58,756 bases of DNA from an uncultured Saprospiraceae bacterium (GTDB lineage: Bacteria; Bacteroidota; Bacteroidia; Chitinophagales; Saprospiraceae). Below, one piece after another: positions 1 to 10,113 of this stretch. The stretch is from positions 1 through 58,756 of the forward strand of contig CALDGQ010000004.1 of NCBI GenBank assembly GCA_937941765.1, read 5' to 3'. The position numbers and the translations under genes were made by a program. The first letter of the stretch is position 1. Each line of letters starts with the position of its first letter. The notes beneath the pieces are model-generated. The model worked only from the letters and a program-made list of their open reading frames with translations. It had not been told where the DNA came from and did not search any database.

Positions 1-22
1 AGGAAGGGGAGCGGGTGAGTAT

Positions 23-145
23 GTCAGACTGTGCGAAAATTCCCAAAGCAAAGAGGTTAGAAACCTTTTGCTCGAATACCGTGTGTGTTACGAGATGAAG
101 GTTTCTAACCTCTCATCTCGAACGAGTATTTTCGCACAGTCTGAC
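23..145. repeat. Long nested inverted repeat (hairpin-forming) downstream of the efflux adaptor gene
   Basis: Two nested perfect inverted repeats share one centre. The outer arms of 18 bases are at 23-40 and 128-145 (containing GTGCGAAAAT / ATTTTCGCAC). The inner arms of 16 bases are at 52-67 and 98-113 (GAGGTTAGAAACCTT and its complement). A short central CTCG...CGAG pair (71-74 / 91-94) closes the structure. The DNA just outside (1-20 and about 160-191) also shows weak complementarity in GC-rich words. It lies 3' of the adaptor gene, so it could act as a transcript end or be a mobile palindromic element. No protein was credible here. Confidence 0.75.
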
Positions 146-237
146 GTTAACTCGCGATTGCTTCACGCTTGGCTCGCGTTCTCTCCCTTCCTTTTTTTAA
201 AAGGTAAGGGACGTCCGACTTTGTCGGTACAGGGATG

Positions 238-300
238 GATCGAATACGATCGACTACGTCAGATCGAATACGTCAGATCGACTACGTCAGATCGACTACG
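238..300. repeat. 14-bp tandem repeat array
   Basis: Units of the form GATCGA(C/A)TACGTCA follow one another. The first unit lacks the last four bases, then come three full units and a partial fifth; a single A/C position varies between units. It begins just downstream (on the transcript of the adaptor gene) of the stop at 321. The array has no coding sense and looks like a recent slippage or repeat-expansion product. Confidence 0.85.
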
Positions 301-320
301 CCCAAGCGAACTCAAATCTA

Positions 321-1775
321 CTAATCTTTTTTCCCCTTATTACTGCCATACAATTCATCTTCATCAACTATCTTGATTTCACTTCCTTCTTTTAATTTTT
401 TAGAAACTGCTGCATAGGGACCAGTGATGATTTCCTGATCCACCTCCAAACCAGATAAAACTTCGATATAAGAATCATCTTGAATACCTGTTTTTACTTC
501 TATCATTTTGACAGAATCTCCAGTTGCAACGAAGACTACTTCTTTGACATCTGCATCGGCATCTTTCTCTTCTTCGTCTTTTTTGCCTTTACGTTTTTTT
601 CTTTTATCTGCTTCATCTTCACGAGTAGTAACTGCTTGTATCGGTATAGTTAATACATCATTGACTGTCTTTGTACGGATTTCTACAGATGCTGACATAC
701 CTGGTCGGAATGGGTATTTTTTGTTAGGTCCAATTAGGTCTGCATATGACTTTGGGTCAACTCTTACTTTTACCACGAAGTTGGTTACTTGATCTGATGT
801 CAAAGCGGCAGCAGCACTATTACTTGCTGAGTTGGCAATTTCAGTAACGTTGCCTTTGAATTTTTTATCCAAATAAGCATCTACTTCAATTTCAACCTCA
901 TCATTTAATTTTACACGAAGTACATCATTTTCACTTACATCAACTTGTACTTCCATTGCATTTAGATTTGCAATTCGCATCAATTCAGTACCTGTCATTT
1001 GGATCGTTCCAACAACACGCTCACCTTGCTCTACATTTAGTACTGAAACAATTCCATTACTTGGAGAGAAGATTTTGGTTCGTCCTAAATTCGTTTTCAA
1101 TTCTTTCAATGAAGCTTGTTGGCTTTGTACCGTAAACTCAGATGCTTTCACACTTTCTTCAGAAGATTTCAAGGTAGCTTGAGCTGATTGGATATTGGCA
1201 GCTACTGAGTTTTTATTGGCTTCCAAAGTTTTTAATCCTGAAAGTGATGCATCAAAATCTGCATCAGAAATTACTCCTTCTTTGTGTAAAGTTACATTCC
1301 GATCATGGATCGCTCTAGTGTTTGCAATCTGTGCTTCAATTCTTTGCAATTCTGCTTGAGCTTGTACCAATCCTGCTCGACTTCTTTCAACACCTGCTTT
1401 GGAATTGGCAACTTGTGCTTTGGATTGATTGACGGTCGCAACTCCTCTCTCTACTGCAGAGACATATGCTTCAGGATCTATTTTTGCTAACAATTGACCT
1501 ACAACAACAGAGTCACCTTCTTCTACATATAATTCGACAATTTCTCCAGATACATCAGAACTGATTTTTACTTCTTTTTCTGGAAATACTTTTCCCGAAG
1601 CCGCTACATTTTCAGTAATCGTTCTTTTCTCTACTTTTTCAACTACTACTTTTTGTCCTTTCTCTTTTGAACGGGACTTATAAACAGCAGCTGCAATCAA
1701 ACCAGCGATTAAAATGACACCTCCGATGATGAACCACTTATTAATTCCTTTTTTCTTTTTTTGTTCGTTTTCCAT
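321..1775 (-). CDS. HlyD/MacA-type membrane-fusion (periplasmic adaptor) protein of an efflux pump
   Basis: 484 residues from the ATG; a TTG four codons upstream is the longer alternative. There is one N-terminal membrane segment (about residues 13-32), then a lipoyl-like half (KVFPEKEVKISSDVSGEI), a long coiled-coil hairpin rich in Ala/Gln/Glu (about 95-225), the second lipoyl half (KIFSPSNGIVSVLNVEQGE) and beta-barrel / membrane-proximal domains. An unusual Lys/Glu/Asp-rich insert (KRKKRKGKKDEEEKDADAD, about 405-425) interrupts the membrane-proximal domain. The TolC-like gene ends 18 bases upstream on the same strand, so the two are co-transcribed. The adaptor would bridge an inner-membrane pump to TolC. 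The anchored form and coiled coil fit an ABC (MacB-type) partner, but no pump gene is in view; it may lie beyond position 1. Family sure, substrate unknown. Confidence 0.92.
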   Translation of the reverse strand: MENEQKKKKGINKWFIIGGVILIAGLIAAAVYKSRSKEKGQKVVVEKVEKRTITENVAASGKVFPEKEVKISSDVSGEIVELYVEEGDSVVVGQLLAKIDPEAYVSAVERGVATVNQSKAQVANSKAGVERSRAGLVQAQAELQRIEAQIANTRAIHDRNVTLHKEGVISDADFDASLSGLKTLEANKNSVAANIQSAQATLKSSEESVKASEFTVQSQQASLKELKTNLGRTKIFSPSNGIVSVLNVEQGERVVGTIQMTGTELMRIANLNAMEVQVDVSENDVLRVKLNDEVEIEVDAYLDKKFKGNVTEIANSASNSAAAALTSDQVTNFVVKVRVDPKSYADLIGPNKKYPFRPGMSASVEIRTKTVNDVLTIPIQAVTTREDEADKRKKRKGKKDEEEKDADADVKEVVFVATGDSVKMIEVKTGIQDDSYIEVLSGLEVDQEIITGPYAAVSKKLKEGSEIKIVDEDELYGSNKGKKD

Positions 1776-1793
1776 GTTGGTTTTCAATTTGTC

Positions 1794-3242
1794 CTAGTTC
1801 AATGTAATTTCCTTTCCTTTATAGTAATCTACAATGGTCAATTTGTACAAATAATCATATTTTGCGATAATCATATTGACACGCGTTTGGTCTAAAGTAT
1901 TTTGAATCGTGCTATATTCAAAAGAATTAATGGCTCCTAATTTATATCTTTTCTCCGCATTTTCAAAAGCGATTTCTTGAGCAGCAGTAGATTTCACGGC
2001 AGCATCATAATTAAGTCTTGCCGCTTTTGCATCTGCAATGGCACGTTGTACATCTGCTTTCAAAGTTTGCTTCAACAAACGATTCGTCATTTGTGTGTTA
2101 AGAACGTTGATTCTTGCACGTTCCATTGCAATGTTATTTCGATGATTGTCATAAATAGGAACTCTTACATTTAAATTAATTCCTTGCCCAAAGTTGTCAC
2201 CCAACTGTCCAAAATAGGCTGCCTTTGGAAAAGTAATTCCTCTTAAGTTGAAATTTTGAATTTCTGAAGGTTGTCCATTAATAATGACATCAACAGGATC
2301 ACTTAATTCTAAAGTGGCATCTGTTAAATCCGGATTTTGAAAATCAAGTACTTTGTTAGAATAATTGGCTAACAAACTTCCACCGATACTAACTACTGGT
2401 AATTTTCCAGACTTTGCGATCTCTTCATTTAGTTGTGCGCTTTCTAATTTTAAATCAGCCGCTTTAATTTGAGGTTGTGTTTGCAACGATAAATCATAAA
2501 TTTCTTTCAATAAAAATGCATCCGTAACTGGACCTTCTGGAACAGGAATACTTGGAATTACTAATTTGATATCCAAATCTGGCTCGAGTTGCAACAATTG
2601 TTTTAAGTTGAAGTAACCGGTATTGACGTTGTTTTCCTGGTTAATAATAGTTTGCTCGTCTAAAGCCATCGATGCTTGAATATCATATCGGTCATTGGCC
2701 GGCCTTGAACCTGCTTTGATTAACTTTTCGGTAATAGCTAGTTGCTCTTGTGTTTGCTTGTATTTCGTTTTTGCATTGTTAAGTTGCTCTTCAGCAAAGA
2801 CAATATTTAAATATAAACCAGCTACTTGAATGGCTATGTCATTTTTTTGTTGTGCATAATCCATTTTTGTTGCATCTAAATCGACCTTAGATTGTTTGAT
2901 GCTATTTTGTATTCTACCTCCATTATACAACAATACGCTTGCATTTACACCAAAAGAATTGAAAATAATGGTTTCAGTTGTAAAATCATTACTTACTGGA
3001 TCAATGGCTCTACCAAAGTTGGCACCTAAATTCCCATTGGCACTAACAGAAGGGTAGCGTGCATATTTGTTGCTCATTTCTGTTAACTCCGCATTTCGGA
3101 TGGCCAATTCTGTTTGCTTGATTGGTATGCTGTTGTTTCTCGCATGCATAATCGCTCGTTCCAACGACCATTCTTCTTGTGCATCTATTGAAATGAGTAA
3201 TGAAAACGAAAACAATATAGTGAGGAACAAAATCCGGATCAT
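1794..3242 (-). CDS. TolC-family outer membrane efflux protein
   Basis: 482 residues with a Sec signal peptide (MIRILFLTILFSFSLLISIDA, cleavage before QEEW). The body shows the two-fold outer-membrane-factor pattern: long amphipathic helices (about 45-70, 130-215, 250-290, 370-470) separated by beta segments (NGNLGANFGRAIDP; GINLNVRVPIYDN), with the family-typical ending KRYKLGAINSFEYSTIQNTLDQ. It should form the trimeric exit duct for the adaptor encoded next. An inverted repeat 35 bases upstream of the start (3277-3296) is a candidate operator. No unusual length or breakage was seen. Confidence 0.93.
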   Translation of the reverse strand: MIRILFLTILFSFSLLISIDAQEEWSLERAIMHARNNSIPIKQTELAIRNAELTEMSNKYARYPSVSANGNLGANFGRAIDPVSNDFTTETIIFNSFGVNASVLLYNGGRIQNSIKQSKVDLDATKMDYAQQKNDIAIQVAGLYLNIVFAEEQLNNAKTKYKQTQEQLAITEKLIKAGSRPANDRYDIQASMALDEQTIINQENNVNTGYFNLKQLLQLEPDLDIKLVIPSIPVPEGPVTDAFLLKEIYDLSLQTQPQIKAADLKLESAQLNEEIAKSGKLPVVSIGGSLLANYSNKVLDFQNPDLTDATLELSDPVDVIINGQPSEIQNFNLRGITFPKAAYFGQLGDNFGQGINLNVRVPIYDNHRNNIAMERARINVLNTQMTNRLLKQTLKADVQRAIADAKAARLNYDAAVKSTAAQEIAFENAEKRYKLGAINSFEYSTIQNTLDQTRVNMIIAKYDYLYKLTIVDYYKGKEITLN

Positions 3243-3276
3243 CTTTACTTTTTTTATCTGAATACAATACTAATCA

Positions 3277-3296
3277 ATGAGTAGGCGAGTACTCAT
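3277..3296. promoter_or_regulatory. Operator-like inverted repeat upstream of the tolC-adaptor pair
   Basis: ATGAGTA-N6-TACTCAT is a perfect 7-base inverted repeat, 35 bases before the ATG of the TolC-family gene. TACTCA-type half sites are common for TetR/AcrR-like repressors, but no regulator gene is adjacent on this side, so the binding protein is unknown. Confidence 0.45.
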
Positions 3297-3364
3297 TTTA
3301 TTATATCAAAGTTGACTATTTTCAGATGAAAATAAGTAAAAAGAGGATGTTTTCTTTTGAAGAA

Positions 3365-4759
3365 TTAGTTTTTATTCAAACCGGAACTTATTCGTTTTGT
3401 TCCAATCAAATAATCATTCTGTGCACCGAAAGGTGTGTGGTAAATTAAAATGAGGTATTCGTTTTCTGTTTCGAATAAATTAGGTTCCATCGGTTGGAGA
3501 TCTATTGTTTCATCTTTGCGATCAACTACTGCATAAAAATACTCGTAATAACCTTGTTTTAATAAGCAAGTACCTTCATAACGAGACTTGTCAGCGTTGT
3601 AAGTCATCTTAAATTCATCATTCAAATCATAGTTGGTAAATCCACCGAAAATATAAACATCTGCATTTTCAATTTCTTGAGGATAATTTAATTTGAATTG
3701 ATTGATGGAATAATCACTTCTTGTGAGATGAATTGGATCTAAAAAATTATAAGGTTGGTCAAGTGTATTAACTTGGCGGAGTTTAAATTCTTCACTGTCT
3801 TCATCAGCAGCAGCATCTAAATTTTGAATAAAGAATGTTCCATTTATATCAACTCCCCGATTGTTGTAGGCCGTAAATTTGCGTTTCTCTTCTGGCTTTT
3901 GTTGTACTAAAATTCCATCTGCAAATCGTTCAACTTTTTGCACTTCCATCGAACGGTTATCAAATGAGCGATTGTCTAATTGTCGATATTCTCTCAAAGC
4001 GTCAAAAACAATTTTATCATTGAAATCGAAAATCGTTTTTTCTTCTTTTAATAAATTAGGTGCTATGTTTTCTATAGCTGTATCCCATCTATAGTTTTGT
4101 AAAATGGTGGCAGAAATAGTTGAAGTTGCATTTTTAATCGTTTGATTTTCGTGATTGATTAAAAAATCAATTTCATGATGCGTATTTCTTTTGTTGTAAT
4201 TATTGGTTGGTACTAATTTGCCTTCTATTTTATAAAGCGGTTGTACTACTAAAAATCGTTTAGTAAATGCCAGTCTTTTTTGTTCTTCATCTTCATACAC
4301 TTTCAATAAATAATTGCCAGATGTTTTTAATGAAAAGTTTTCATTTGGAATTTTTAGTTGGTAATGAATGTAAGGTGTAATAGTGGAAGAAGCAGGTTCG
4401 TAAGTGTCAATATTTTCGTTTTCATATCCATCAATGTAGTGCCCTGTTGGTAATTGAGCAGGTTCCCAATTTTTGTTACATAATTGAACCGTATAAACAT
4501 AAGAACTAATATCTTCAGAAAGATCATCGAAGCCAAGAACCAAAGTGTCAATTGTTAATTTGCTTTGGGCATTTAATGTTAGAATAGGGTAGTTGAAAGG
4601 ATTGTCAATTGGATGTAAAGTGACGGTCCTGATATTGGATAAATAAGTATGGTCTTTAAATAACAAGCCGTTGTCTTCTTCTTGTGCTTGAATACTTAAA
4701 TGACAAATTATCAATAGAGTAGAGCAACATAAAAAACGAAAAGACGAAGAAATTGACAT
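3365..4759 (-). CDS. T9SS Plug-like protein (DUF5103 family), copy 2 of a tandem pair
   Basis: 464 residues, signal peptide to about residue 25 (LIICHLSIQA before QEED). The family signature runs over residues 30-190: a segment beginning LLFKDHTYLSNIRTVTLHP, then VLGFDDLSEDISSYVYTVQLC, NKNWEPAQLPTGHYIDGYE, and SGNYLLKVYEDEEQKRLAFT. This is the first domain of the type IX secretion Plug family; the C-terminal part (YIFGGFTNYDLNDEFKMTYN ... GYYEYFYAVVD) is the second beta-sandwich. In Flavobacterium the Plug closes the periplasmic end of the SprA (Sov) translocon pore. The gene follows a paralog by 40 bases on the same strand, and both are likely one transcript. The two copies share order and motifs throughout but are well diverged. 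Recognition is from memory of the family motifs. Confidence 0.87.
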   Translation of the reverse strand: MSISSSFRFLCCSTLLIICHLSIQAQEEDNGLLFKDHTYLSNIRTVTLHPIDNPFNYPILTLNAQSKLTIDTLVLGFDDLSEDISSYVYTVQLCNKNWEPAQLPTGHYIDGYENENIDTYEPASSTITPYIHYQLKIPNENFSLKTSGNYLLKVYEDEEQKRLAFTKRFLVVQPLYKIEGKLVPTNNYNKRNTHHEIDFLINHENQTIKNATSTISATILQNYRWDTAIENIAPNLLKEEKTIFDFNDKIVFDALREYRQLDNRSFDNRSMEVQKVERFADGILVQQKPEEKRKFTAYNNRGVDINGTFFIQNLDAAADEDSEEFKLRQVNTLDQPYNFLDPIHLTRSDYSINQFKLNYPQEIENADVYIFGGFTNYDLNDEFKMTYNADKSRYEGTCLLKQGYYEYFYAVVDRKDETIDLQPMEPNLFETENEYLILIYHTPFGAQNDYLIGTKRISSGLNKN

Positions 4760-4799
4760 AGTTAGTTAGAATTTAATCTGGTTCTAAAATACAAAATTT

Positions 4800-6146
4800 C
4801 TAACGACTCTCATAAGAATTGATGGTACGTGCCGCCACTAAATGATCATATTGCGAACCAAAAGGAGTGTAATAAATCAAAATCGTGTAATCATTGTCAG
4901 CTTCGTAGAAATTCCCTTCTGTCTCAACATGCGTATGTTTCTTTTCTCCTTTAGGAACAACCGTGTATTGATAGTTATAATATCCTTGTTTTAGTAAGCA
5001 GTCTGCTACATATTCGAACTTTTCAGCATCATATTTCATCTTGAATTCTTCATTCAATTTCCAGTCTGTCAATTTTCCAATGATGTAGACATCTTCATTT
5101 TCAAAATTTTGTGGCGCTTTCAATTTAAATCGAGCGATTGCATAATCACCACGCATATTGTGATCTGAATGAGAATAGTTGTAAAAGCCATCTACCAGTC
5201 GATCCGAACTAAACTGACTATCATCCATATTTTCTATTACAAATTGTCCATTGACATCAAATCTTGTATGAAAATTTTTGAAACGTCTTTTCACATCTCT
5301 TTTTAATTCTACAAAATAACCATCTTCATATTCTTCTAAGTTGGCCATGTCTTCTGTCAACAATCGATAAGTACGCATGTCCAATTGTCTAAATTCATTT
5401 CCAGATTCAAAAATAATCGCATCTGAAAAATCGTAAATCAGTCGTTCTGTTTTTCTAATTCTTGGTGCTAAATTTTTGATTGCATTGTCCCATCTACCAT
5501 TTTGTAAAACAGTTGCACTGACGGATGCTAGTGGGTTTTGAATTTTTATGTTTTTGTGGGTTACTTCAAAATCAATTTCATGATGCGTCTGAGATTTTGT
5601 AACATCAAATGGTAAAACAAATTTTGGTTTGATTCCCATTTTTGGTTCTACTACCATAAATCGACGGGTGAGCGCTAATTTTTTCTCATCTTCATCATCG
5701 TAGATCTTCAATAAATAATTTCCAGAAATTTTCAGCTTAGTTTCTTCATTTGGAATGTTCAACTCATAATGTGCATAAGGTGTTATCGTTCCTAATGAAA
5801 AATTGGCTTCCGTAATTCTCTCTTCTTCAAACCCATCAATATATTCTAATTGCATGATATCGGTTGGTTTCCAATCTTTATCACAATGTTGCACGGTGTA
5901 AGTATAGGTTTTAATTTCAGCATCCAAATCATCAAATCCTAACACCATAGAGGCGTATGAGTTTAAAGTGATAATTGGGTAGGCAAAAACCGAGTCACTT
6001 CGATGCCAGGTGACTGCTCTGATATTATTCAAATAAACATGATCTTCAAACAAAAGACCTTCGTCCGCTTCCTCTTGTCCATTCACAGTAAAAAAAGAAG
6101 TGATGCTAATCAAAAAAAATAAGGTGTATTTTAAAATGTGATTCAT
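4800..6146 (-). CDS. T9SS Plug-like protein (DUF5103 family), copy 1 of a tandem pair
   Basis: 448 residues with a signal peptide (LKYTLFFLISITSFFTVNG, then QEEADE). It has the same layout as its downstream paralog: LLFEDHVYLNNIRAVTWH at the mature N-terminus, VLGFDDLDAEIKTYTYTVQHC, DKDWKPTDIMQLEYIDGFEE, ISGNYLLKIYDDEDEKKLALT, and late YIIGKLTDWKLNEEFKMKYD with GYYNYQYTVV. The HCDxDW...EYIDGF core is the canonical Plug sequence, better preserved here than in the second copy (QLCNKNW), so this one is the more likely true SprA-gating Plug. It is the first gene of the pair; no other T9SS core gene is adjacent. Confidence 0.89.
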   Translation of the reverse strand: MNHILKYTLFFLISITSFFTVNGQEEADEGLLFEDHVYLNNIRAVTWHRSDSVFAYPIITLNSYASMVLGFDDLDAEIKTYTYTVQHCDKDWKPTDIMQLEYIDGFEEERITEANFSLGTITPYAHYELNIPNEETKLKISGNYLLKIYDDEDEKKLALTRRFMVVEPKMGIKPKFVLPFDVTKSQTHHEIDFEVTHKNIKIQNPLASVSATVLQNGRWDNAIKNLAPRIRKTERLIYDFSDAIIFESGNEFRQLDMRTYRLLTEDMANLEEYEDGYFVELKRDVKRRFKNFHTRFDVNGQFVIENMDDSQFSSDRLVDGFYNYSHSDHNMRGDYAIARFKLKAPQNFENEDVYIIGKLTDWKLNEEFKMKYDAEKFEYVADCLLKQGYYNYQYTVVPKGEKKHTHVETEGNFYEADNDYTILIYYTPFGSQYDHLVAARTINSYESR

Positions 6147-6203
6147 GTTATTATTGTTAGTTTAATCGAGCCGAAGGATTTTAACCTTTTGGGGATCGTT
6201 AAC

Positions 6204-6809
6204 TCATTTTGCGTTGCTAGTCCAACGATTGTTTTTTATTCTAAATCTCCAAGGCCATGTTGCGCATTCTTCTGCATAACCAACACCAACTCTTGGGCTT
6301 GCAATCATGGTATTTTTAGGTACTTCGACTCCTCGATCTTCTACCCATATTGGACTGTTTTTTTTCATTATATCTAAGCCATTGTTCGAAGTTGTAATCC
6401 CAAGTGCCTTAGTGAGAACGCCTGGACCGGCTGTTAATTGTGGTTTTGAGGTCGAAAAATTACGACGTTTAAGCATAAGTTCCACATTTTCAATGGGTTC
6501 TATTGCTCTGATTAAAACGGCATGTGCATTTCCTTCCGTTGATGTAACGATATTGAAGAGGTGATGGATGCCATAGCACAAATAAATATACGCAATTCCA
6601 CCTGCCTCAAACATGGTTTTGGTACGTTCTGTTTTACGATTTTTGTAGGCATGACAGGCTTTGTCATCAGGTGCTCGATAGGCTTCTGTTTCTACGATGA
6701 TGCCAGATGTAAGTTGATTGTTGAAATTTGTCACTAAAACTTTTCCTAGTAGGTCTTTGCTGATTTGAACGACGTCATTGGATTGGTAGAATTTTTTTGA
6801 TAATTTCAA
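6204..6809 (-). CDS. DNA-3-methyladenine glycosylase (Aag/MPG family)
   Basis: About 201 residues, the usual bacterial length. It removes alkylated purines in base excision repair. Signature blocks: LSKKFYQSNDVVQISKDLLGK at the N-terminus, IVETEAYRAPDDKACHAY (catalytic Glu in ETEAY), GIAYIYLCYGIHHLFNIVT, AVLIRAIEP, LTAGPGVLTKALGI, and a closing SPRVGVGYAEECATWPWRF. The start is chosen at a TTG (AAA TTA...) because the reading frame upstream to an ATG at 6935 runs through an AT-rich repeat arm and a non-conserved stretch (41 extra residues). The ATG at 6935 remains the alternative. It stands alone between the Plug pair and guaB. Confidence 0.9.
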   Translation of the reverse strand: MKLSKKFYQSNDVVQISKDLLGKVLVTNFNNQLTSGIIVETEAYRAPDDKACHAYKNRKTERTKTMFEAGGIAYIYLCYGIHHLFNIVTSTEGNAHAVLIRAIEPIENVELMLKRRNFSTSKPQLTAGPGVLTKALGITTSNNGLDIMKKNSPIWVEDRGVEVPKNTMIASPRVGVGYAEECATWPWRFRIKNNRWTSNAK

Positions 6810-6816
6810 GTGTTGA

Positions 6817-7011
6817 GGAATTAAAAATGTAAAATTAAAATTTAAAATATGACGACGTGACGTGGAGAGGACGTGGGAAGGTTGTTTTTTTGATTCTAAA
6901 AAATAAGTAAGATGTAAAAAAATGTCTATCGGCACATGCTTACGTTGCCCACGCGTATCACTCCGCGAATTTTCGATCTATTTTACATTTTACATTTTTA
7001 ATTTTACATTC
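6817..7011. repeat. Intergenic hairpin element with heptad-repeat arms (element b)
   Basis: The left arm (6817-6850) and right arm (6978-7011) are complementary AT-rich tandem words. Read outward, the arms are TATTTTA-AATTTTA-ATTTTAC-ATTTTTA and TATTTTA-CATTTTA-CATTTTT-AATTTTA, that is seven-base units in register. The core of about 127 bases is less AT-rich and carries CGTGACGTGGAG and CACGCGTATCACTCCGCG. It separates guaB (stop at 7017) from the glycosylase start. It is grouped with elements at 13054, 29611, 33882 and 40950 by arm design, though its core is longer. Confidence 0.6.
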
Positions 7012-7016
7012 TTCAA

Positions 7017-8588
<1,572 letters not shown>

Positions 8589-8600
8589 TTTTTGGAAACA

Positions 8601-9044
8601 ATGTTGAACGTATATTCAGATGATTATTTTATGAAGCAAGCTTTGAGAGAAGCACAATTTGCTTTTGAAGAAGGGGAAGTGCCTGTGGGCGCTATTGTAG
8701 TATGTGGCAATCAAATCATCGCTAGAGCACATAATAAAACGGAACATTTAAAGGATGTAACTGCTCACGCTGAGATCATGGCTTTGACTTCTGCATCCGA
8801 TTTTTTAGGAAGTAAATATCTAAATGAGTGTACACTTTACGTGACTTTGGAGCCGTGTATCATGTGTGCAGGTGCATTGTCATGGGCACAATTGGGTAGA
8901 ATTGTTTACGGTGCAAGTGACGATAAAGCCGGTTTTATGAGATATGGTAAAGAATTATTGCATCCTAAAACAAAAGTAGAATTTGGAATTATGTTTAATG
9001 AATGTAGTTCTTTATTAAAACGATTTTTTGCTGCGAAGAGATAG
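8601..9044 (+). CDS. tadA: tRNA-specific adenosine deaminase (A34 to inosine)
   Basis: 147 residues from the ATG (a TTG three codons upstream is possible). A zinc deaminase of the cytidine-deaminase fold: zinc ligands His56 (TAHAEIMAL), Cys86 and Cys89 (EPCIMCAGAL), and the proton-shuttling Glu58. FMKQALREAQFAFEEGEVPVG at the N-terminus and the C-terminal helix SSLLKRFFAAKR match TadA, which makes inosine at the wobble position of tRNA-Arg(ACG). A general guanine/nucleoside deaminase is the alternative, but length and motifs favour TadA. Divergent from guaB. Confidence 0.93.
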   Translation: MLNVYSDDYFMKQALREAQFAFEEGEVPVGAIVVCGNQIIARAHNKTEHLKDVTAHAEIMALTSASDFLGSKYLNECTLYVTLEPCIMCAGALSWAQLGRIVYGASDDKAGFMRYGKELLHPKTKVEFGIMFNECSSLLKRFFAAKR

Positions 9045-9101
9045 GGTAGTACAGGTGTTCTGTCTGTGTTTTAAATATATAAGGATATCTGTTCAACCCA
9101 G

Positions 9102-9139
9102 AAAAAAAAATTCCTTCCCGGCAAAAACCGAGAAGGAAA
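9102..9139 (-). terminator. Intrinsic terminator for the 9180-9878 gene
   Basis: TTCCTTCTCGG and CCGGGAAGGAA arms around a short loop are followed on the minus strand by a run of nine T. It lies in the gap between convergent tadA and the secreted-protein gene. Confidence 0.75.
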
Positions 9140-9179
9140 TATAATTGAGTTTATTTGTATAAAAATTCTCTCTCAAGAA

Positions 9180-9878
9180 TTAATTTCTTCCTTTCATTTT
9201 ATTTTTAGACGCCATGTTCGGTTTACGAGCAAATTCGTCTTCTTGTTTTCTGAAAGTCAAAGTTTCAACTTCTTCACCAACTTCAAAAGTTACCTTATAG
9301 ATTGCTGGTTTCATGTCAGAAAGATCTACCATAACAGAGTTTAATCCATTATCTAATTTTTGCATTTCATCCATCAAGACATTGCCTTTCCAATCGGTAA
9401 CTGTCATTTTCATTTCTTTAGATTGAAATGCGTTGATTGTTGTTTCAAAAACATCATCAGCAGAAGCTGCAGACATTCTAACAACCATGAAATTGTTAGC
9501 GATTTTTTTATCAAGTGCAATGATGTCTGAATAACTAAATGAACCATCTATGTCCATTTGTTTCAAACGGTAATACAATTTGCTTTTCGATGCATTGACA
9601 TCTAAGAAGTTGTATTCTGAAACGTCTTCGGTAGTACCTTTACCATTTACGTTTCCAATGTTTTCGTAATCGATGCCATCTGTTGATCTTTCAATCACAA
9701 ACATTGCATTATTTACTTCGATAGCTGTACTCCATTTCAACATGATTCCAATCCCGAATTCCTTCCCTTCAATTACTTTGTTGTAAGTACACTTCGCTTG
9801 AATGTTTCCTGAGAAACAAAATAGTGCTACGAATAAAGTCGCAGATAAAATTGATTTAAAGTTGTAATAATTTCTCAT
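9180..9878 (-). CDS. Secreted protein with a T9SS-cargo-type beta-sandwich domain
   Basis: 232 residues from the ATG (TTG five codons upstream possible). Signal peptide MRNYYNFKSILSATLFVALF... cleaved near IQA-KC. The middle (about 45-120) carries the widespread Bacteroidota module LKWSTAIEVNNAMFVIERS, DGIDYENIGNVNGKGT, YYRLKQMDIDGSFSYSDI, normally found just before a type IX sorting domain in cell-surface proteins. Here the C-terminal 100 residues (MTVTDWKGNVLMDEM, NGLNSVMVDLSDMKPAIYKV) look like a degenerate sorting-domain fold with a charged tail (RKPNMASKNKMKGRN) in place of the usual final strand. Whether it is exported by T9SS is open. Function unknown. Confidence 0.8.
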   Translation of the reverse strand: MRNYYNFKSILSATLFVALFCFSGNIQAKCTYNKVIEGKEFGIGIMLKWSTAIEVNNAMFVIERSTDGIDYENIGNVNGKGTTEDVSEYNFLDVNASKSKLYYRLKQMDIDGSFSYSDIIALDKKIANNFMVVRMSAASADDVFETTINAFQSKEMKMTVTDWKGNVLMDEMQKLDNGLNSVMVDLSDMKPAIYKVTFEVGEEVETLTFRKQEDEFARKPNMASKNKMKGRN

Positions 9879-10113
9879 AATTATTTTTTTCAATGGTTTT
9901 GGGACAATACCAGTGATTATTCTAAATGGTTTAAATATAAAGAGGGGAGTTCTTACTGATTACATTCACAATATAGTTCAGACTTCAAATGAATGGGGGT
10001 CTAAATTTCTGTTTTTGTGACACTGTTATAGCGTTAATTGAAAGTTAATCTAATGCATAACTGTAATTAAACGTGTGCAAACTCTTTAAATTGAGGAGTA
10101 CAAACTTTCAATT

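Noticed and set aside
238..300. Possible CRISPR array
   Set aside because: Units of 14 bases follow without unique spacers, and no cas gene is in the window.
68..376. Open frame through the left-edge repeats
   Set aside because: It translates a palindrome and the tandem array, overlaps the end of the adaptor gene on the other strand, and has no protein-like composition.
9894..10113. Possible small RNA or riboswitch before the lipoprotein gene
   Set aside because: No stable stem or known conserved core was found; it reads as ordinary AT-rich divergent promoter DNA.
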